64,000 nt of DNA from Yamagishiella unicocca. Lineage: Eukaryota; Chlorophyta; Chlorophyceae; Chlamydomonadales; Volvocaceae. Positions within the stretch are counted from its first letter, which is position 1. Each line of letters opens with the position of its first letter. Where the stretch lies: contig BDSL01000005.1 in assembly GCA_003116995.1 (NCBI GenBank), positions 2,120,001 to 2,184,000 of the forward strand, written 5' to 3'. Positions 23,201 to 36,000 of the stretch are shown here, piece after piece. A program made the translations under genes and the position numbers. The notes beneath the pieces are model-generated. The model was not told the origin of the DNA, did no database searches, and worked only from the letters and a program-made list of their open reading frames with translations.

Positions 23201-26200
23201 CGCCGCCGCCGCTGCGCGGCCCGCGGCAGCGACACCGGCCCCTGTGTCGCCGCCGAACGTGCAGCACTGGCAGGCCAGGAGCCCCATGCCGCCGCTCAGC
23301 GGCCGCCGCCAGCCGAGCGTCATGCCAGGCAGCCCCGACGCGCCGGTCGCCGTTGTCACCAACACCGCCAGCCCGCAGCTGCTTCGCCATGAGGACGGAG
23401 ACTCAGTGCTCCGCGGCAGCGTGGACGTCTACAACACCGTCGCCACCACTACCACAACCACCAACACCAGCATGTCCTTCTCCCCGGCGGCGTTGGGCGG
23501 AAGGCCGCATCCCGTCGCCCGCGCCTCCTCGTCCCTTTCGCGGCTCGGCGGCGGCAGCAGCTCAGAGCTGCTCGGCAGCTCGGGCCCTGCCTCAGTAACT
23601 GACGGCGTCGCACCGGCCGGTGGTCTGGCACGTGTGCGGTTGGCGCGAGAGGCGGTGTCTGGAGGCAGCGGCGTACAGCCACTGCAGCCGATGCCGTCCA
23701 TCAGGTGCGTTGTCCCAACGAGCCTTGGGGCCGCGGAGCCGCCACCGACGGCACCGGCCCAGCAGCAGCCAGACGCCGATGACGCGGTTGCTGGGAGCAC
23801 CCAACAGCAGCGCCACGAGCAACAGCAGCACCAGGACGGTGGCCCTGCGGGCATGGACGCCTCCGTCGCCTCCGGTGCTGGATCGCCGCTGTGTAACGGG
23901 TCAGTCGCCGGCGAGATGCCGCCCGGGTGCTCCGCTGTGCCCACTGTGCCCGCCACCGCAATGCCGCCGCCTGACGTGACGATGCCTGCACCCCGCAGCA
24001 GCAGCCGCAAGCGCGGCCGCGCCGCTAACATCTGCGGCACCGGCCTGTCCCACCTGGACGCCAGGAAGCTCGCGGCGATGCCGCTGGAGGAGATGCTGGA
24101 GCAGATCCAGGCCGCGATCTACGCGGAAGACCTCGCCAACGGCCGGGCCACGCAGACCTCTGGCGGCGGCCTGTCGGATGACGGTGCCATCCTGCCCATG
24201 CCGCCTATGATGGCCAAGGCGCGATCCGCCACGCTGCGGCGGCGCAAATCCGGCGCAGGCGCGCGCGGAGCTCTGCTCGCCACCGCACCGGGCATCTCAC
24301 GCGGCGGTGGCCGCAGCAGCGACGGCGGCGCGCGCACCGCCTCGGGCGTCGGCGCCGTGCAGACGACCATCATGAAGGCCGCTGCGGCCACCTCCATGGG
24401 CGGCCGCCGCCGGCGGCGGGCCAAGACCCGCTCGCCGTCGGCTCCTCGCCGCAGGACGTCGTCGTACCCTGGCGGCGCCGTCACCTCCGCGCTGCCGCTG
24501 GGGCACCACTACGCCAACTACTACGCGCCCCCGGCGTCTCCCACCGGCAGGAAGAGCGACAGGGACGCCTCCGGGCAGCCCGTGTGGCGCCACGGCGGTC
24601 GCGCGATGGCGGTCGGCGGTGTGGGCAGCCTCAGCACCGCCACCTCCCCACGCTCCGGTCCGGTGGAGAGCATCTTCACGATGAAGCAGCCCCCGAACAA
24701 GAAGCCGCAGCTGTCCGGCAGCGGTTCCGGCGGGAGCTCAGCCGGCGGTGCCGGCGGCGGCAGTAGCCCGCTGCGGCTCCGCCAGTCGCTGCCCTTGATG
24801 GCAGCAGCAGCGGCAGCAGCACAGCATGCGCCGGCGGCGGCGGCACCAGCGGCGGTGCCAACGCTGAGGACACCAGCGCCGCAGATGCGAACCACCCCTG
24901 GAGTAGTCCACGCCAGTGTGCGCTCGGCTCGGCGGGTACTGGACGTCGACGACGACGGCGCGCGACCCACCGGCTACGCCGCTGCGCTGCTGGCAACCAA
25001 CAAGCTCTCCGCGCAGGCCCTGGCGAAGGCGGCGTCGCTGCGCGCAGTTGCTGCAGCTGCGGCTGCTGCTGCAGCAGCCAACGCCGCCGTTGCTGCTGCT
25101 GGCACTGATGTCGCCGCTACGCCGGCACCGGTCACGACAGCGCCAGCCAACGCCGCAGCGGCAGCCAACGCCGCAGCGGCAGCCAATGCCGCAGTGGCAG
25201 CCAACGCCCCAGCGCCAGCCAACGCCGCCGCACCGGTAGCGCCCATGGTGAGCTCACTGAACATCAAAGAGCTCCTATCGCGGTGCAACAGCGACGGATC
25301 TGCTGCGGTCACGTCCGCCAAGTTCACTGCCGGCGGTGGCAAGGATGACAAGGCAGCGTCGACGGATGCACTCTTCGATGCGCTCGCGCACCAGTTTAGC
25401 GCCGTTTCCGGCGACGGAACCTGCAAGGTTGGACTCGCGCCACCGGCGCCGTTGGTCGTGCCCCTGATGACCGTGCAGCTGCGGGCCTCATTATCTGACC
25501 CCGAGGAAGCAACGACGCCAGGGTTCATGGGCTCGGCGCCCGGCAGGCAGGCGCGGCTGATCAACAGCTTGCTGGATGGCGCCGGCAACGTGAAGACGCC
25601 GCCGCACAAGCCCCGCATCGTTTCTGTCAGTCTGACGGAGTTGCTGCTCAGAGCATCGGGGTCGCAGCAGCACGACAGCGAGACGTCGGCTGGCAAAATT
25701 CCTCGGTCCAGGACCGCAGCCACTACGCCTGTGGGCTCAATGGGCGGTCAGAAAGGCGACGCGGGGCGGCGGCGCTCCTCACCGGCCCCGGCTGGCCTGG
25801 CTGAGGCCTCCAAGGTAGGCAAGCAGCTCACCAGCGGCGCTGCCACGGCCGACGAGGCCAGCGGCGGAGGCGCAGGCGCTCTCCCTGGGCTTGTTGCGTC
25901 CGTTCAGCCACGGCAGCTGCTCCCGGCGCTGCGAGGCTCGGTCGCCTTTTCCGCGGGCGGCGGAGGTGCGGGCGGCAGCGGCAACGCAGCCGCTCGCGGG
26001 GGCGCCTTGTCGGGCGACCGCAGCCTGGGGGCCAGGTACCACGAGCGCAAGTCGCAGTCCATGGCGGGAGGCGGCGCGACTGCCCAGCACCACAACCATA
26101 GCCACGAGGCAGCTGCTGCTCTTCGCGCCTTCGACGGCCTGCCTTCTGCCATCGCCGAGGACCGGGTGCACCCGCAGGCAGCCGAGCCCTCCCGCGCAGG

Positions 26201-27167
26201 CCTGAGCTACCTGGAGCTGCTGCAGGTGTACGGCACCGCCACTGCCCGCGGCATGCCACTGCCGCAGTACTCTCTGCCCATCTGCTCCAGGGCCGGCAGC
26301 GCCGCCGGAGGTGGAACCAGCGGCGGTGGTGGCGGGAAGGCTGCCGCACCCGATCGTGAGGCGGCTGCTCTGGCTGGTGTCGTGGCCACCGTGGAGGCTG
26401 CGCCTGTCGCCTGCGTGCGGTCCCTGGCCGGCTGCCGACCTTCCCCGTCCGGCGGCGGCGGTAGCTGCAGCGGTGCCCGGCAACCCGCTGCCGGCTATGC
26501 GCACACAGCTGTCATGCAGCACAGCTCGGTTCCCGCGGGCGCGCGGGCTGACGATCCCGCAGCGGCGGCGGACGCCGGCAGTAGCAGCAGCAGCCCGGCG
26601 CACGGGGAGCTGATACAGCCGCACCATGGCGGCTCGCCGGGCTGCTCCAGCGTCGTCGGCCAGCTGCCGTACGCGGCCAAGGGATGCGAGCTGTTTTTGG
26701 CGCCGGCTGGGGAGCCCAGTGTGACGACTCTGCTTGACGACACCGCCGACAGTGGCGGTGCCAGCGGCGGCGGTGCTGGCGGCGGCTGCGCTACCAGCGG
26801 CGGTGGCGCCGGTCCTGGGCGCGGGAAGCCGGCACTCAGCTGCGAGACGGCAGGTTGCGGCTCCACGCGCACCGCCATTGCATCCCATGGCGACGTCGAT
26901 GGTTCAGACGCTGACGACGGCGATGTATGGACGGTGGGGAAGGTGCTGATGCTCCAGCAAGAATCGCGGCCATGTGACCTGGCTGCGTCTCCGGTAACGG
27001 CCACCGCGCTGCCGCTTCTGTCGCCGTGTCTGGTGGAGCTGCCGACGACGCCGAGGCGGGCGCCGGGCACACCGGGCGCCGACTGGCGCTGCATTCCCCT
27101 GGCGGCGTATGAGGCATCACTGAAGGACTTCGACATGTACTTGACGGCCCGGTCGGAGGACGACTAG
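20227..27167 (+). CDS. very large low-complexity protein of unknown function (4 exons, 2061 aa)
   Basis: Exons 20227-20348, 20597-21525, 21815-22072 and 22291-27167 fit in phase throughout (6186 bases), with donors GTGAGT, GTGTGT, GTGGGT and acceptors CTGCAG, ACACAG, TTGCAG. The start is the only ATG in the open frame of exon 1, preceded by ACC. The protein is rich in Gln (residues about 150-330), Pro, Ala, Ser and Gly. Islands that look structured include GLFGGLFSCFGCGG near the start of exon 4, LSHLDARKLAAMPLEEMLEQ, LNIKELLSRCNSD, VSLTELLLRAS, LSYLELLQVYG and a C-terminal IPLAAYEASLKDFDMYL. The repeated L-x-E/K-L-L pattern may be a short helical binding motif. Basic clusters (RRRRRAKTRS) suggest nuclear import. 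No catalytic domain was recognised. I do not know its function; a scaffold or regulatory protein is one guess. Confidence 0.75.
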
Positions 27168-29496
27168 AACAGCGCTGCATTTGGCTGGGGAACCCGGGCG
27201 ACGCTGTGTGTTTTGCCAGCCATGAAAGGATTTGTTCTGCACCCACTGCGACATGTTGGCATCGGCTCTCTCCCGTACAGCGAGGTGGCCGTGGATGTCA
27301 GTAGCTTCCTGGAATTAAGCAATGGAACCTGCTTAGACATTCATTCTTTTTCTTCCTGTGGCGATGAAGTATGCGTCGTTAGGGCCGGCCGCCTCTGTCC
27401 GCTGGCGTCAGGCTATTTAGGGCGAGTAGCGCGCCGAGACACCACAGCTGCCCTAGACCGGAAACGCTGTGAAGCGTCTCTCTAAAGGGGGGCATGTGCG
27501 CCAATCACATTGGGCCTCTGCGCGCCCGCCGCTGTCAGGCCCTAAGTACCCCAGTGGATTGTGGAGGTACAAAGGAGCTGCGTGAACCGACAGGTGGTTA
27601 AAAGGTTAGGAGATGACGACGGTAGTTCGGCAGACGAGGGCCGCTTCTCTTGTTTGGTATCCTTGGCCCATGCGCCGGGAAGTGGGAAGGGGCATCGTCT
27701 AGGAGGCAAAAGTTTCGGCGCAGGGGCATGACAAGATGACATGGGTGTTGGGTGGGATTTGTAATTGCGGCTCTATTGCGCCGTATTGCGCCGTACATGC
27801 CTTGTGCTTACATGCGGACTTGCAGCCACCTGCCACAAGTGCCTTGGGCCCATGTTGCCAATGATGACGTAGCGAGGACACACTGCGTGGCGGTTTAAAT
27901 GCCGTACATGCCTCACGCGCGCTCCTTCTTTGGCGCAACCAGTTGCGGTGCCGCATTGCCATGACAGTTTAGAGAGCCCGCCATGAGCTGCTGGATGTTA
28001 TGTTCCTACACTGTGATTGTACAGAGAACTCGGTGCGTCTGGTAGATGATAGCACACGGGAGGGCGACCAGCACACCGATTACTTTTGTAACATAAAGTC
28101 GCCGCCCTCGCACCGTCCACCGCGCCTCCGCTGTGTCCTACGGCACGGACCAGAGCTTGTCCTTCCACCAGTATCGCGTACCCGCCGGAATAGCCCCCCA
28201 GGTTGTTGTTGTACTTGTTACAGTGGGCTCCAGACCTTAAAAGGTAGAGCCATTGGGCGCCCAGGTTGTTAGGCACTCCGGTAATGATAAAACACGCCTG
28301 GGTGGCCAAGGCCCACCATTGACCCCGCACGGAGGTCACCAAGCAACCATGGAAGGCTACGAGACGACTGTCACTTGGAGCTTATTGGTTACAGGAGCTT
28401 TAACGATGCCGGTTACCGCGTTAAAAGGCCCGCACGCCCACAACGCACGCTATTTGTCGTCAGGATAATGGACGAGTACCGCCTCCGCATCTCTTATCAA
28501 TGCATTGGTTGCAAGTATTTTTCGTACATGTACAATCACTCACACCAGGTTAACACCGGAAGAGGCAATGGAAACGGAGGGCAAGACTTGCAGAGTCCTC
28601 ATTTGACCGGACCTGACCGGACAGCAGGCCCATAGGCGCCCTCTGCATGCTTGTCGGTTCTAATCTTGTAGATGTGGAGCAAAGCGTTTGCTCATCATTG
28701 GATAGCAAGGAATAACGGGCCGAGCCATTCGCAGCCTCGTCAATGCTACCAGGCTGGCGGCTTGCCCAGCGAGCATGCACACGGAATGCGCATAAATGGA
28801 ACCGACTCCCCTGGCCGGGCAGGAGCCGCCGCCTAGTTGATCCATAATCCAAATCGAAGACGTGGATCCGAGGGAGCCGTAACTAACCCGTGCACCCATC
28901 TCCCACGGACCCTAGCCACATACACCACTATGTGACGCCCCCAGCTGCGAATCGATTTGCGTGTTTTATACGAATGTGTCCAGTCCTGCTGATGGCAGCA
29001 CAGCACGCACCGCATTGCCCCCACGCCTATCCCCCCGTCTGCTCCCCAGTCTTTTCGTATTGTGACACAATCGGCCCGCCCGTTGTGCGCAATGCAGCTA
29101 CCGCCACGCCCCCCGCTGCACGTGCACACTCAACGCCACGCAGTTTTCTTCCGGCGCCCGAGCATCCCGATGCGGGCGCGCCGTCCCACCATCCGTCTTC
29201 TGCCTTGTTGCGCAGATGGCAACTATGTGCTCAATCTCGTCTCGACGGCCCCGTACACGCAGCTTGCTGGCTTAACACTCCTCGTTCGGGCGCATCCAGT
29301 GACGACGCTGCCGGGGGCGCTGGCCCTGGCGGCGCACGCCCGCAGCGGCAAGCAACAACCTGGGCCCCCTACACGCGCTCCCCCTCTGGACAGTCCTGCC
29401 CCTTAATGCCCTGGCGCTAGGCGCCACCAGTGCGACGCTTTCAGGCTGCCGTGAAGCCGCTGCCGTGAATGCCGTGACCGCGTTGTCAGGAGGGCC
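27168..29496. other. intergenic region between convergent genes
   Basis: No coding exon was supported. The left part is 3' UTR of the plus-strand gene up to TGTAA at 27760. The right part should include the 3' UTR of the minus-strand cofilin gene, whose nearest minus-strand TGTAA candidate is at 28389-28393. Around 28195-28250 lies a minus-strand stretch resembling those at 5645 and 11872. Other frames are short and inconsistent. Confidence 0.4.
27760..27764 (+). terminator. TGTAA polyadenylation signal candidate for the 2061-aa gene
   Basis: This is the first TGTAA downstream of the stop at 27167, about 595 bases away. Confidence 0.5.
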
Positions 29497-32036
29497 TTAC
29501 TTGCGGGTGATGGCCTGGTGCACCCGCTCGCGCATCTCGCACTCCAGCAGCTCCCGGGGGTCAGTGGCCTGCAGCTCCGCGCCGAGGCCGTCCAGGTAGT
29601 TCTTGAGGAGGTCCTTGGTCGAGGCGTACATCATCTTGTTCTTGGTGGTCGAGCAGTCCGGCGCCCTGCAGGGTGGGTGGTCAGGTAGATGGCAGGGAGG
29701 CCCGGGTCAGGTCGGCGGCGAATCGCGCAGTAGGGAGCTGCGAGCGCGGGGTTGTGGATGAAGCAGCTGGACATCATACGTAGGCGGTGCCTGAGCGTGT
29801 GCGGCGTGGCGTGAATTCGAACCTGGCCTCAGTAGCTGGGCATCCCGCCTCTCCTATATCGCCTATATATTGCCTCTCCTATATCGCCGCTCCTTCGATT
29901 GCAGCCCACTGCATTTGTTTGAGGATTGTGAGGCAGCCCCAGAGCCGGCAAGCAACCGTAGAGAGCTTCGACCCACTCACCAGTGTACGAATACAAGCTT
30001 GTTGACGGTCTGGTTGGTGTCAGCGTTTTGGTAAGCATAGTCGTACACTGTTCGTGAGGAGTGAGGGACGGGCGGCACGAGTTAGGGCCGGGGAGATGGT
30101 TCATGGTGGAGACACTTCATCAAACGATCCGCGAACGACAAGGATCCGCGCGACCTGTGCCCTGGCCGCTGAACAGCTGTCGACAACCTCCACACTGATG
30201 ATCGCCCCTGCCGTTCTACACTTTCCGCCTGCGGTCCCATGCCTGCACTCCAACACTCGGCCGGCTCGCTTCACTTATCTGCTCACGCTGCTCTTCGTCT
30301 TAAGATGCAGCCACGTGTCCACATCCCTTGGACGCCGCAATCCTACCGCAATGCACCAGGCAACCGCATATTTTGCATCGCTGAAACCGACCCAACAGCA
30401 TTGACCCACTCACCGGCGTATCGGCAGTTGTTCTCGGGCAGGACGTTGACGAACTGGTCGTACGAGGAATCAGCGGCACCCAGCTGGTCCACAACCACCT
30501 GGCGGTAGGATCCAAGAGTGGGTGGACATGAGTTGTGAATGGTGACGCACGCTGTCGTCGTCCGTCAAGAATGGCCACCAGCCGCAAAGTGGGTCGTGTC
30601 TCGGGCTGCTAAAAAATGCGGGAATCATTGACCACGCCAGACTGACTACAGCCCACCTCCCCGAGGCCCTTTCCAGCAAAAGCACCCACCTCGTTTCCAG
30701 CGTCGTTCACCTTGAAGGTAACCCACTTATACTGCGATTGGCAGGGTAGGGAAAGGCAGTCAGTCGTATGTGCCGGGCAACTAAAACTGCAGTCGGTAAG
30801 TTGCTGTCGGTTAACCCTCTCTTTCGCTCAAAGGGATTAGATGCTGTGACTGGAAACGCGACGTGAAAAGCTGAAAAAAAACGCGACGTGAAAGCCACTT
30901 GGGTGACAAGCTCAAGCTGCGTTGGAACTGGGAGTCCAAGAAGTTGGACTGCAGCTCAGAATGGGGTTATGAGCAACAGTTGGCGGTCGTGGCGGTCGCC
31001 GGCACCGTGTAACGGCGGCGGCCGCGGGCACCGTATGGCTATGGTGGTCGCGGACGATGCCTCACCGCCGACTTGCTCTTGATGTGCGTGAAGATGGACA
31101 CACACTGGTCGTTCACGACGATACCAGACATGGACTGCGGGTGTCACGTTGGGGAAGGGCAAGGAGGGAGGGAGGGAGGCGAGGGCGACGTCATGGGGCC
31201 GTTACCTGATACAACACATGTCCTGCAGGAGTTCGTGGGCGTCATGGTTCATGCGCAAGCATAAGTTGCGTCGCCAGGGTGAAGTCAAGATGAACGCGTC
31301 GACGCGAGGTTAGAGCAGGGCCAGTCCGATTCCGTGGCTAGTCACAGGCGCTGGCGGGGGATTCAGCGTGAGGACATCACATTGTGCGCTCGGATTGGAG
31401 GCACGTTACGTAAGGTTTTCGGCAAGGTGGGAGTAGACCAGGGCTGGTGGGAGGGCAGTAAGGGCTGACGTACACGCTGCGCCCTCGGCATACCTTGGGC
31501 AATACGACCGACGACCGCGACCCACGAGCATTAGTTGGAAGGTCAGTTGGAATCGGCACCGTGCCTGCAGCGCTCACACCGCTGCTCGTCCGGGCGCCGA
31601 GCCCCGACGGCACGGGAGCCACGGACCCGGATGGTCCTGCCGACTGCAACCCCGTCGGCGAGTCCCGCTGCGGCGCTACGTTCCTGGACGGCTGTGAGGT
31701 CAGAGGCTGTGGCGGCGGCCTGGTGACGATAGGCTGGAGTGGCTGGGCAGCCGCTGGCGCGGCCTTGGGACTGCTAGGCATGGATTGCTGCCCGGCCGCA
31801 TAGGGGGCCTGCTGCGCAGGCGCTGAGGACGACCCCACGAGGGCGAAGTCTAGAGAGTGAAGAAAGGAATCACGGGCCTGAACAAAGTCGTTCTCGTTTA
31901 TGAATCCCGCGTCTAGGCCCGCCTTGATCTGCTGGGCCCGGAGGAAGGCCTTCTTGATAAAATCGTAATCGTCAGCATTAAGCAGGTTCTCATCGAGAGC
32001 CTGCTTTGCTGTTCGTAGGACTGCTAGGTCAGCCAT
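29497..32036 (-). CDS. ADF/cofilin-domain protein with N-terminal helical repeats and Pro/Ala/Gln linker (6 exons, 324 aa)
   Basis: Minus-strand exons 32036-31494, 31134-31066, 30731-30690, 30498-30414, 30047-29981 and 29665-29497 join in phase (975 bases). The last five encode a complete ADF/cofilin domain: MSGIVVND, YKWVTFKVND, CRYAVYDYAY, KLVFVHWAPD, KNKMMYASTKDLLKNYLDG, ELQATD. Such proteins bind G- and F-actin and sever or depolymerise filaments. Exon 1 adds about 180 residues. It has two similar helical units of about 25 residues (QALDENLLNADDYDFIKKAF; AGLDAGFINENDFVQARDSF) that resemble SHOCT-type repeats, then a Pro/Ala/Gln-rich linker ending LPK. The linker joins SMSGIVVND in phase 0. 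The Met in MSGIVV could alternatively start a conventional 142-residue cofilin from an internal promoter. Domain identity is certain; the fusion rests on open phase and close spacing. Confidence 0.85.
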
Positions 32037-33002
32037 ATTGCGCAACGGAGCCTCAATCTAACTATTTTAAAAGCTGTGCCACCGCCCGGCGTCAGCCTAG
32101 TTGCATCAGGGACAATTACGGTGAGACCAATGCCAGTCAATGCCTGAAAATGATGCTGTTGCCGTCAGGGAGATGAGAGTCAAAACCTGGGCAGCATGTC
32201 GTACGTTGCCTATGGCAACTCCCCCGTGCCTGGCGTACATGACTACCCAGGCCCTTGCAAGATTACCGCAACATCGCGTAATAACCTAATCCTTCAAAGT
32301 CGTGAACTGCACATCACCCTTGCCTTGATGAGGACCATGCCGCGGATCGACCGGCTTGCATGTTGCATCCTGCCTGCATGCTGTATGATTGTCCCCGGAT
32401 ACCCCGTAACCTTAAGCAGCCCGGAGCATCCAAAGAATTACAGATTGACATGAAGCGCTCGATGCTGTCTTCAACCTCTTCTGATTAAGGCATAACTTGG
32501 CTTTGCCACAATCAACCTGCATGCTTGTCGCGCACCAAATAACCTTTCATCGACACGCATACGGCACGAAAGTTCCACCTCGCAATTTGGAAGGACCAAT
32601 GGCACGCGCAGCGCATTTGGCGCGCAAGCAGTCGTTGGGTCTTAGGCATATGTACTCTGTCCATTCCAAGATGATCTCCACTCATTAGAGCGGTATTGCC
32701 CCAAACATAATAAAATGCACGTCGACTTGCCATCCGGAACTCGTACAGACATGCATAAGCACTTATTTCACTGCCCCCACCCCCCTGCCGAATATCGCGT
32801 CACCGGGTCTGCTCGCCACCCCCCTCCGCCCTCCCGCACTTCACCCCTTCGCACGCGCTTTCAGCCCCGACTTGCAAGCCCCAACTCCAGGACCGAAAAT
32901 GTGCAAGTAGCCAACACCGAGCCCCGGTGCAAGGCGGCACACGCCCACGTCCAAATCACTTTTTCGTCAGCTTTAACATGTCCCACAGCGCGCGCCCGTG
33001 CC
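32037..33002. other. intergenic region, promoter of cofilin gene and 3' UTR of the 2493-aa gene
   Basis: There is no coding exon. TTTTAAAA near 32064 is a weak TATA-like element upstream of the cofilin ATG. The minus-strand TGTAA at 32438-32442 lies about 560 bases past the stop at 33003 and fits as its polyadenylation signal. Confidence 0.4.
32438..32442 (-). terminator. TGTAA polyadenylation signal candidate for the 2493-aa gene
   Basis: First minus-strand TGTAA downstream of the stop at 33003. Confidence 0.45.
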
Positions 33003-36000
33003 TCACGTGGGCCCCCTGCCGGAGTACGGCTTCTGGGGCGCCACCCCCGCAGCAACAGTGGCTGACTGCCGCGGGCCAGCCACCGCCGCCCGGTGCCGAC
33101 TTCGGTCAATCTTCCAGCGCCGGATGTCAGCCACCAAGTCCCCCAGCGCCGGCGCCCCCGTGGGCCCTGCGGCTTGGCTGCTTGCCGCTGGCGCCGCCAC
33201 TGGCGCCGCCACCCCGCCAGCGGCAGTTGGTGAGATCGGACGAGCGCCGCCACCAGGCGCTGCCGGTACCTGCCCTAGCCCTTGGATGGGATGCAGCGGC
33301 GGCAGCAGCGGGAAGCTGCCCACGTGGAGGCTCTCCGGGTTGGACGAGCTGGGATGGTCGGGGGAGAGCGGCGGCCGGCCGGGCCGCCTGATACTGCCGC
33401 CGTCGCCGCCGCCGCCGTTGCCCACTGCAGGTGCAGAGCCGCTTCTGTCGTCCGCGTAAGACAGGGAGGGCACCGAGCCGGGCCCCATAGCCGCCGCACC
33501 CGCCGCTGCCTCCGTGGCGTCAGCGGACGCTAGAGCACTCCATGCAGGATCACCCTCGGCGGCGCCGTCGCCAGCATCATCATCGCCGCCGCCGCCGCCG
33601 CCGATGCTCGTAGAGCTGTTGGCGTTCGTGTACGACGGTGTTCGGGAGACTCTCGCGCTCGAGGGCTGCGAGGTGCTGCCCTGGTGCCGCCGGCCCCCGG
33701 GCCCCACCCCCCCTGCCGCTGCTGCTCCGGAACCAGCAGACGCCGCCGCAGCGGCGACCGCCGCCGCCGCCTTCGATATCGACAAGCCCGACAGCGGCCC
33801 GCCCACCTGCAGCGGTGGCAGCAGCGGCGAGCCACCCGGGCTGCGGCCGGCTCCTGGCGGCCTCGCTCGCAAGTCATTGCTGAGTCCGGCATCCCCCTCA
33901 CAGGACTCCACGCCACCCAAACCCGCATACCCACCTCCGCCCGCGCCCGCGCCCGCGCCCCCGCCCGCCCCCCCAGCCCCCGCAGCTGCGCCAATGTGCG
34001 CCCCTGCTACAGCCGCGGCCCTGCCTCCGTTCGCCAGGACGTGCGGAGCCCCTGGAGCGCCCAGCGGCGGACCCAGGCCCGGACCCAGACCTGGACCCAG
34101 GCCTCCCCCCGGGACCGCCCCTGCAGCACCCCCGCCGGCGATTCCGCTCCCGCCTATCCCTCCAGTGGCGGAGGTGTGGAACGAACGATGTGAGAGCGAG
34201 CGGAGTTGGTGGACGCCGGAGACGGGCAGCGGCGGAGTAGCGGCCGTACTGGCGGGCGGCGGCTCGTAGTCTGATAGCGGCTGTAGCAGGTGGTGGGACG
34301 GGCCGTAAGCGTATCCCTGACCCGAACCCGGCGCCGACGCCAGAGCGTCCTCACCCCAAGGGGAGGAGTCCGGAATGCCGCCGCCGCCACCGCTGGCGCT
34401 GCCGCCGCGCGCCGGCACCTGGCGGCGCCGATGAGCGAGGGCCAGTGGGTTGACGGGCGGGCGCATGTTGCCATCCTGCGAGGGCGGCCGCGGAGGCGAC
34501 GGCGTCCCCGGCCAGGCCGCCGACCCCACAGCTGCTACAGCCGCTATCGCCGAGTGACTCTGACGGCCCTCCAGCGCCGCCAGCTCCGCGGCCGCGGCCG
34601 CCAGCGGCGCCGCCGGCAGCGGCGGCGGCGGCGGCGCCGCCGCCGCCGGCTGCAGCAGCCCCATCGCGAGCGCTGACGGCGCTGACACTGACGCCCCCAA
34701 GCCACCAGTGCTGGAGGGTCTAGGCCAGGCGTCTGGTCGCAGAGGGGCCAGGCTGAGCCTGCCGTACGCCCCGCTGGAGCTCTGGGGCGGGCTCGGACCC
34801 TGCCGAGCCAGCAGCAGCGGCGGCCGCGGCGGCGACGATGACGTCGTGTCGTCAGCGTCGGCGGCGCCGCCGCCGCTGGCGTGGCTACAGCCGCTGCTCG
34901 GTCGCGCGTTCCTCAGCGGCGCAAGGCCGCGGATGCCGGCGGTGGCAAATGCGACGGAGGCGTCTGGCGCGTCGCGCCTGCGCGACGGCTCGGCGTCGTC
35001 GGCGGGGAGGCTCCAGTCGTACTGGGGCCGTACCAGCGACAGCCCGGTCTGCTGCGATGGGAGGGGCGGCGGCTGCGGCGGCTGGCGGAGGCGGCGCTGG
35101 CCGTCGGGGCCGCCGGCGTAATCGCCGCTGGCGGCGGCGGCAAGCGACGGCGGCCAGTCCGAGGCGAACGGCAGCGGCAACGACAGAGGCGGCGGCATCG
35201 GCGGTGGCAGCAGCGGCGGCGACGCGGGCGGTGAGGTGTAGCCGAGGGCTCCCCCCAGGCCGCGCGGATACTGTCGAGAGAGGTCCATCGAGGGCCGCCA
35301 AGGGGCTTGAGGAGAGTCCACCCCGACGGCAGCGAAGCTGCACTCCGACCCACCCCTCCCGCTGCCCCCGCCGTCGGCCCTCCCCCCGGCCTCTGCGTCC
35401 GCCGTTGAGAGCCTCTGCGGCAAAGCCAGGGAGACAGCTGTTGAGAGCCCGCCCTCCACAGCGGTGTTGAAGCTCAGGCTGCTGCTGGTGGCTGTGTCAG
35501 TTCGCAGGGAGGAGCTGCACGTGCCGGCGGGCGGGGGCTGATCCTGCTGGCTCACACTGCTCGCAGCGGTCGCGCCCAAGTCAACAGCGCCCGGAGGCGA
35601 GGGCTCGGCGGCGGAGGCCGCCGCTGCCGCAGCCGCTGGCGCCGCAGCGGCCGCAGCCGCAGCCGACGCACGTCCTGCGGCGGCGGCAGTGGCCGCGGCG
35701 GCGGCGGCGGCATGTACGGCCTCATCCTCTGTGCCGCCGCCGTCGCCCTGCTGCATCAGCGTGAGGGACCAGATGCGGTCCAGCACTCGCCTCATACCGC
35801 CCTCGTCCTGCTCATCCCACACCTCATGCAGCTGCTGCTCCAAGTCCTGGAACGACCGAGCCAGCATCTGCTCCTGCTGCGGGGCCCGCTGCCGCTGCCG
35901 CTGCTGCTGTCGCTGACGCTCCAGCTGCAGCCGCGCGCGCTTGTCCAGGCTGCTGCCTAACGAGGCGCGCAGGCTCAACGACCCGTGGGTCACCGCCGCC

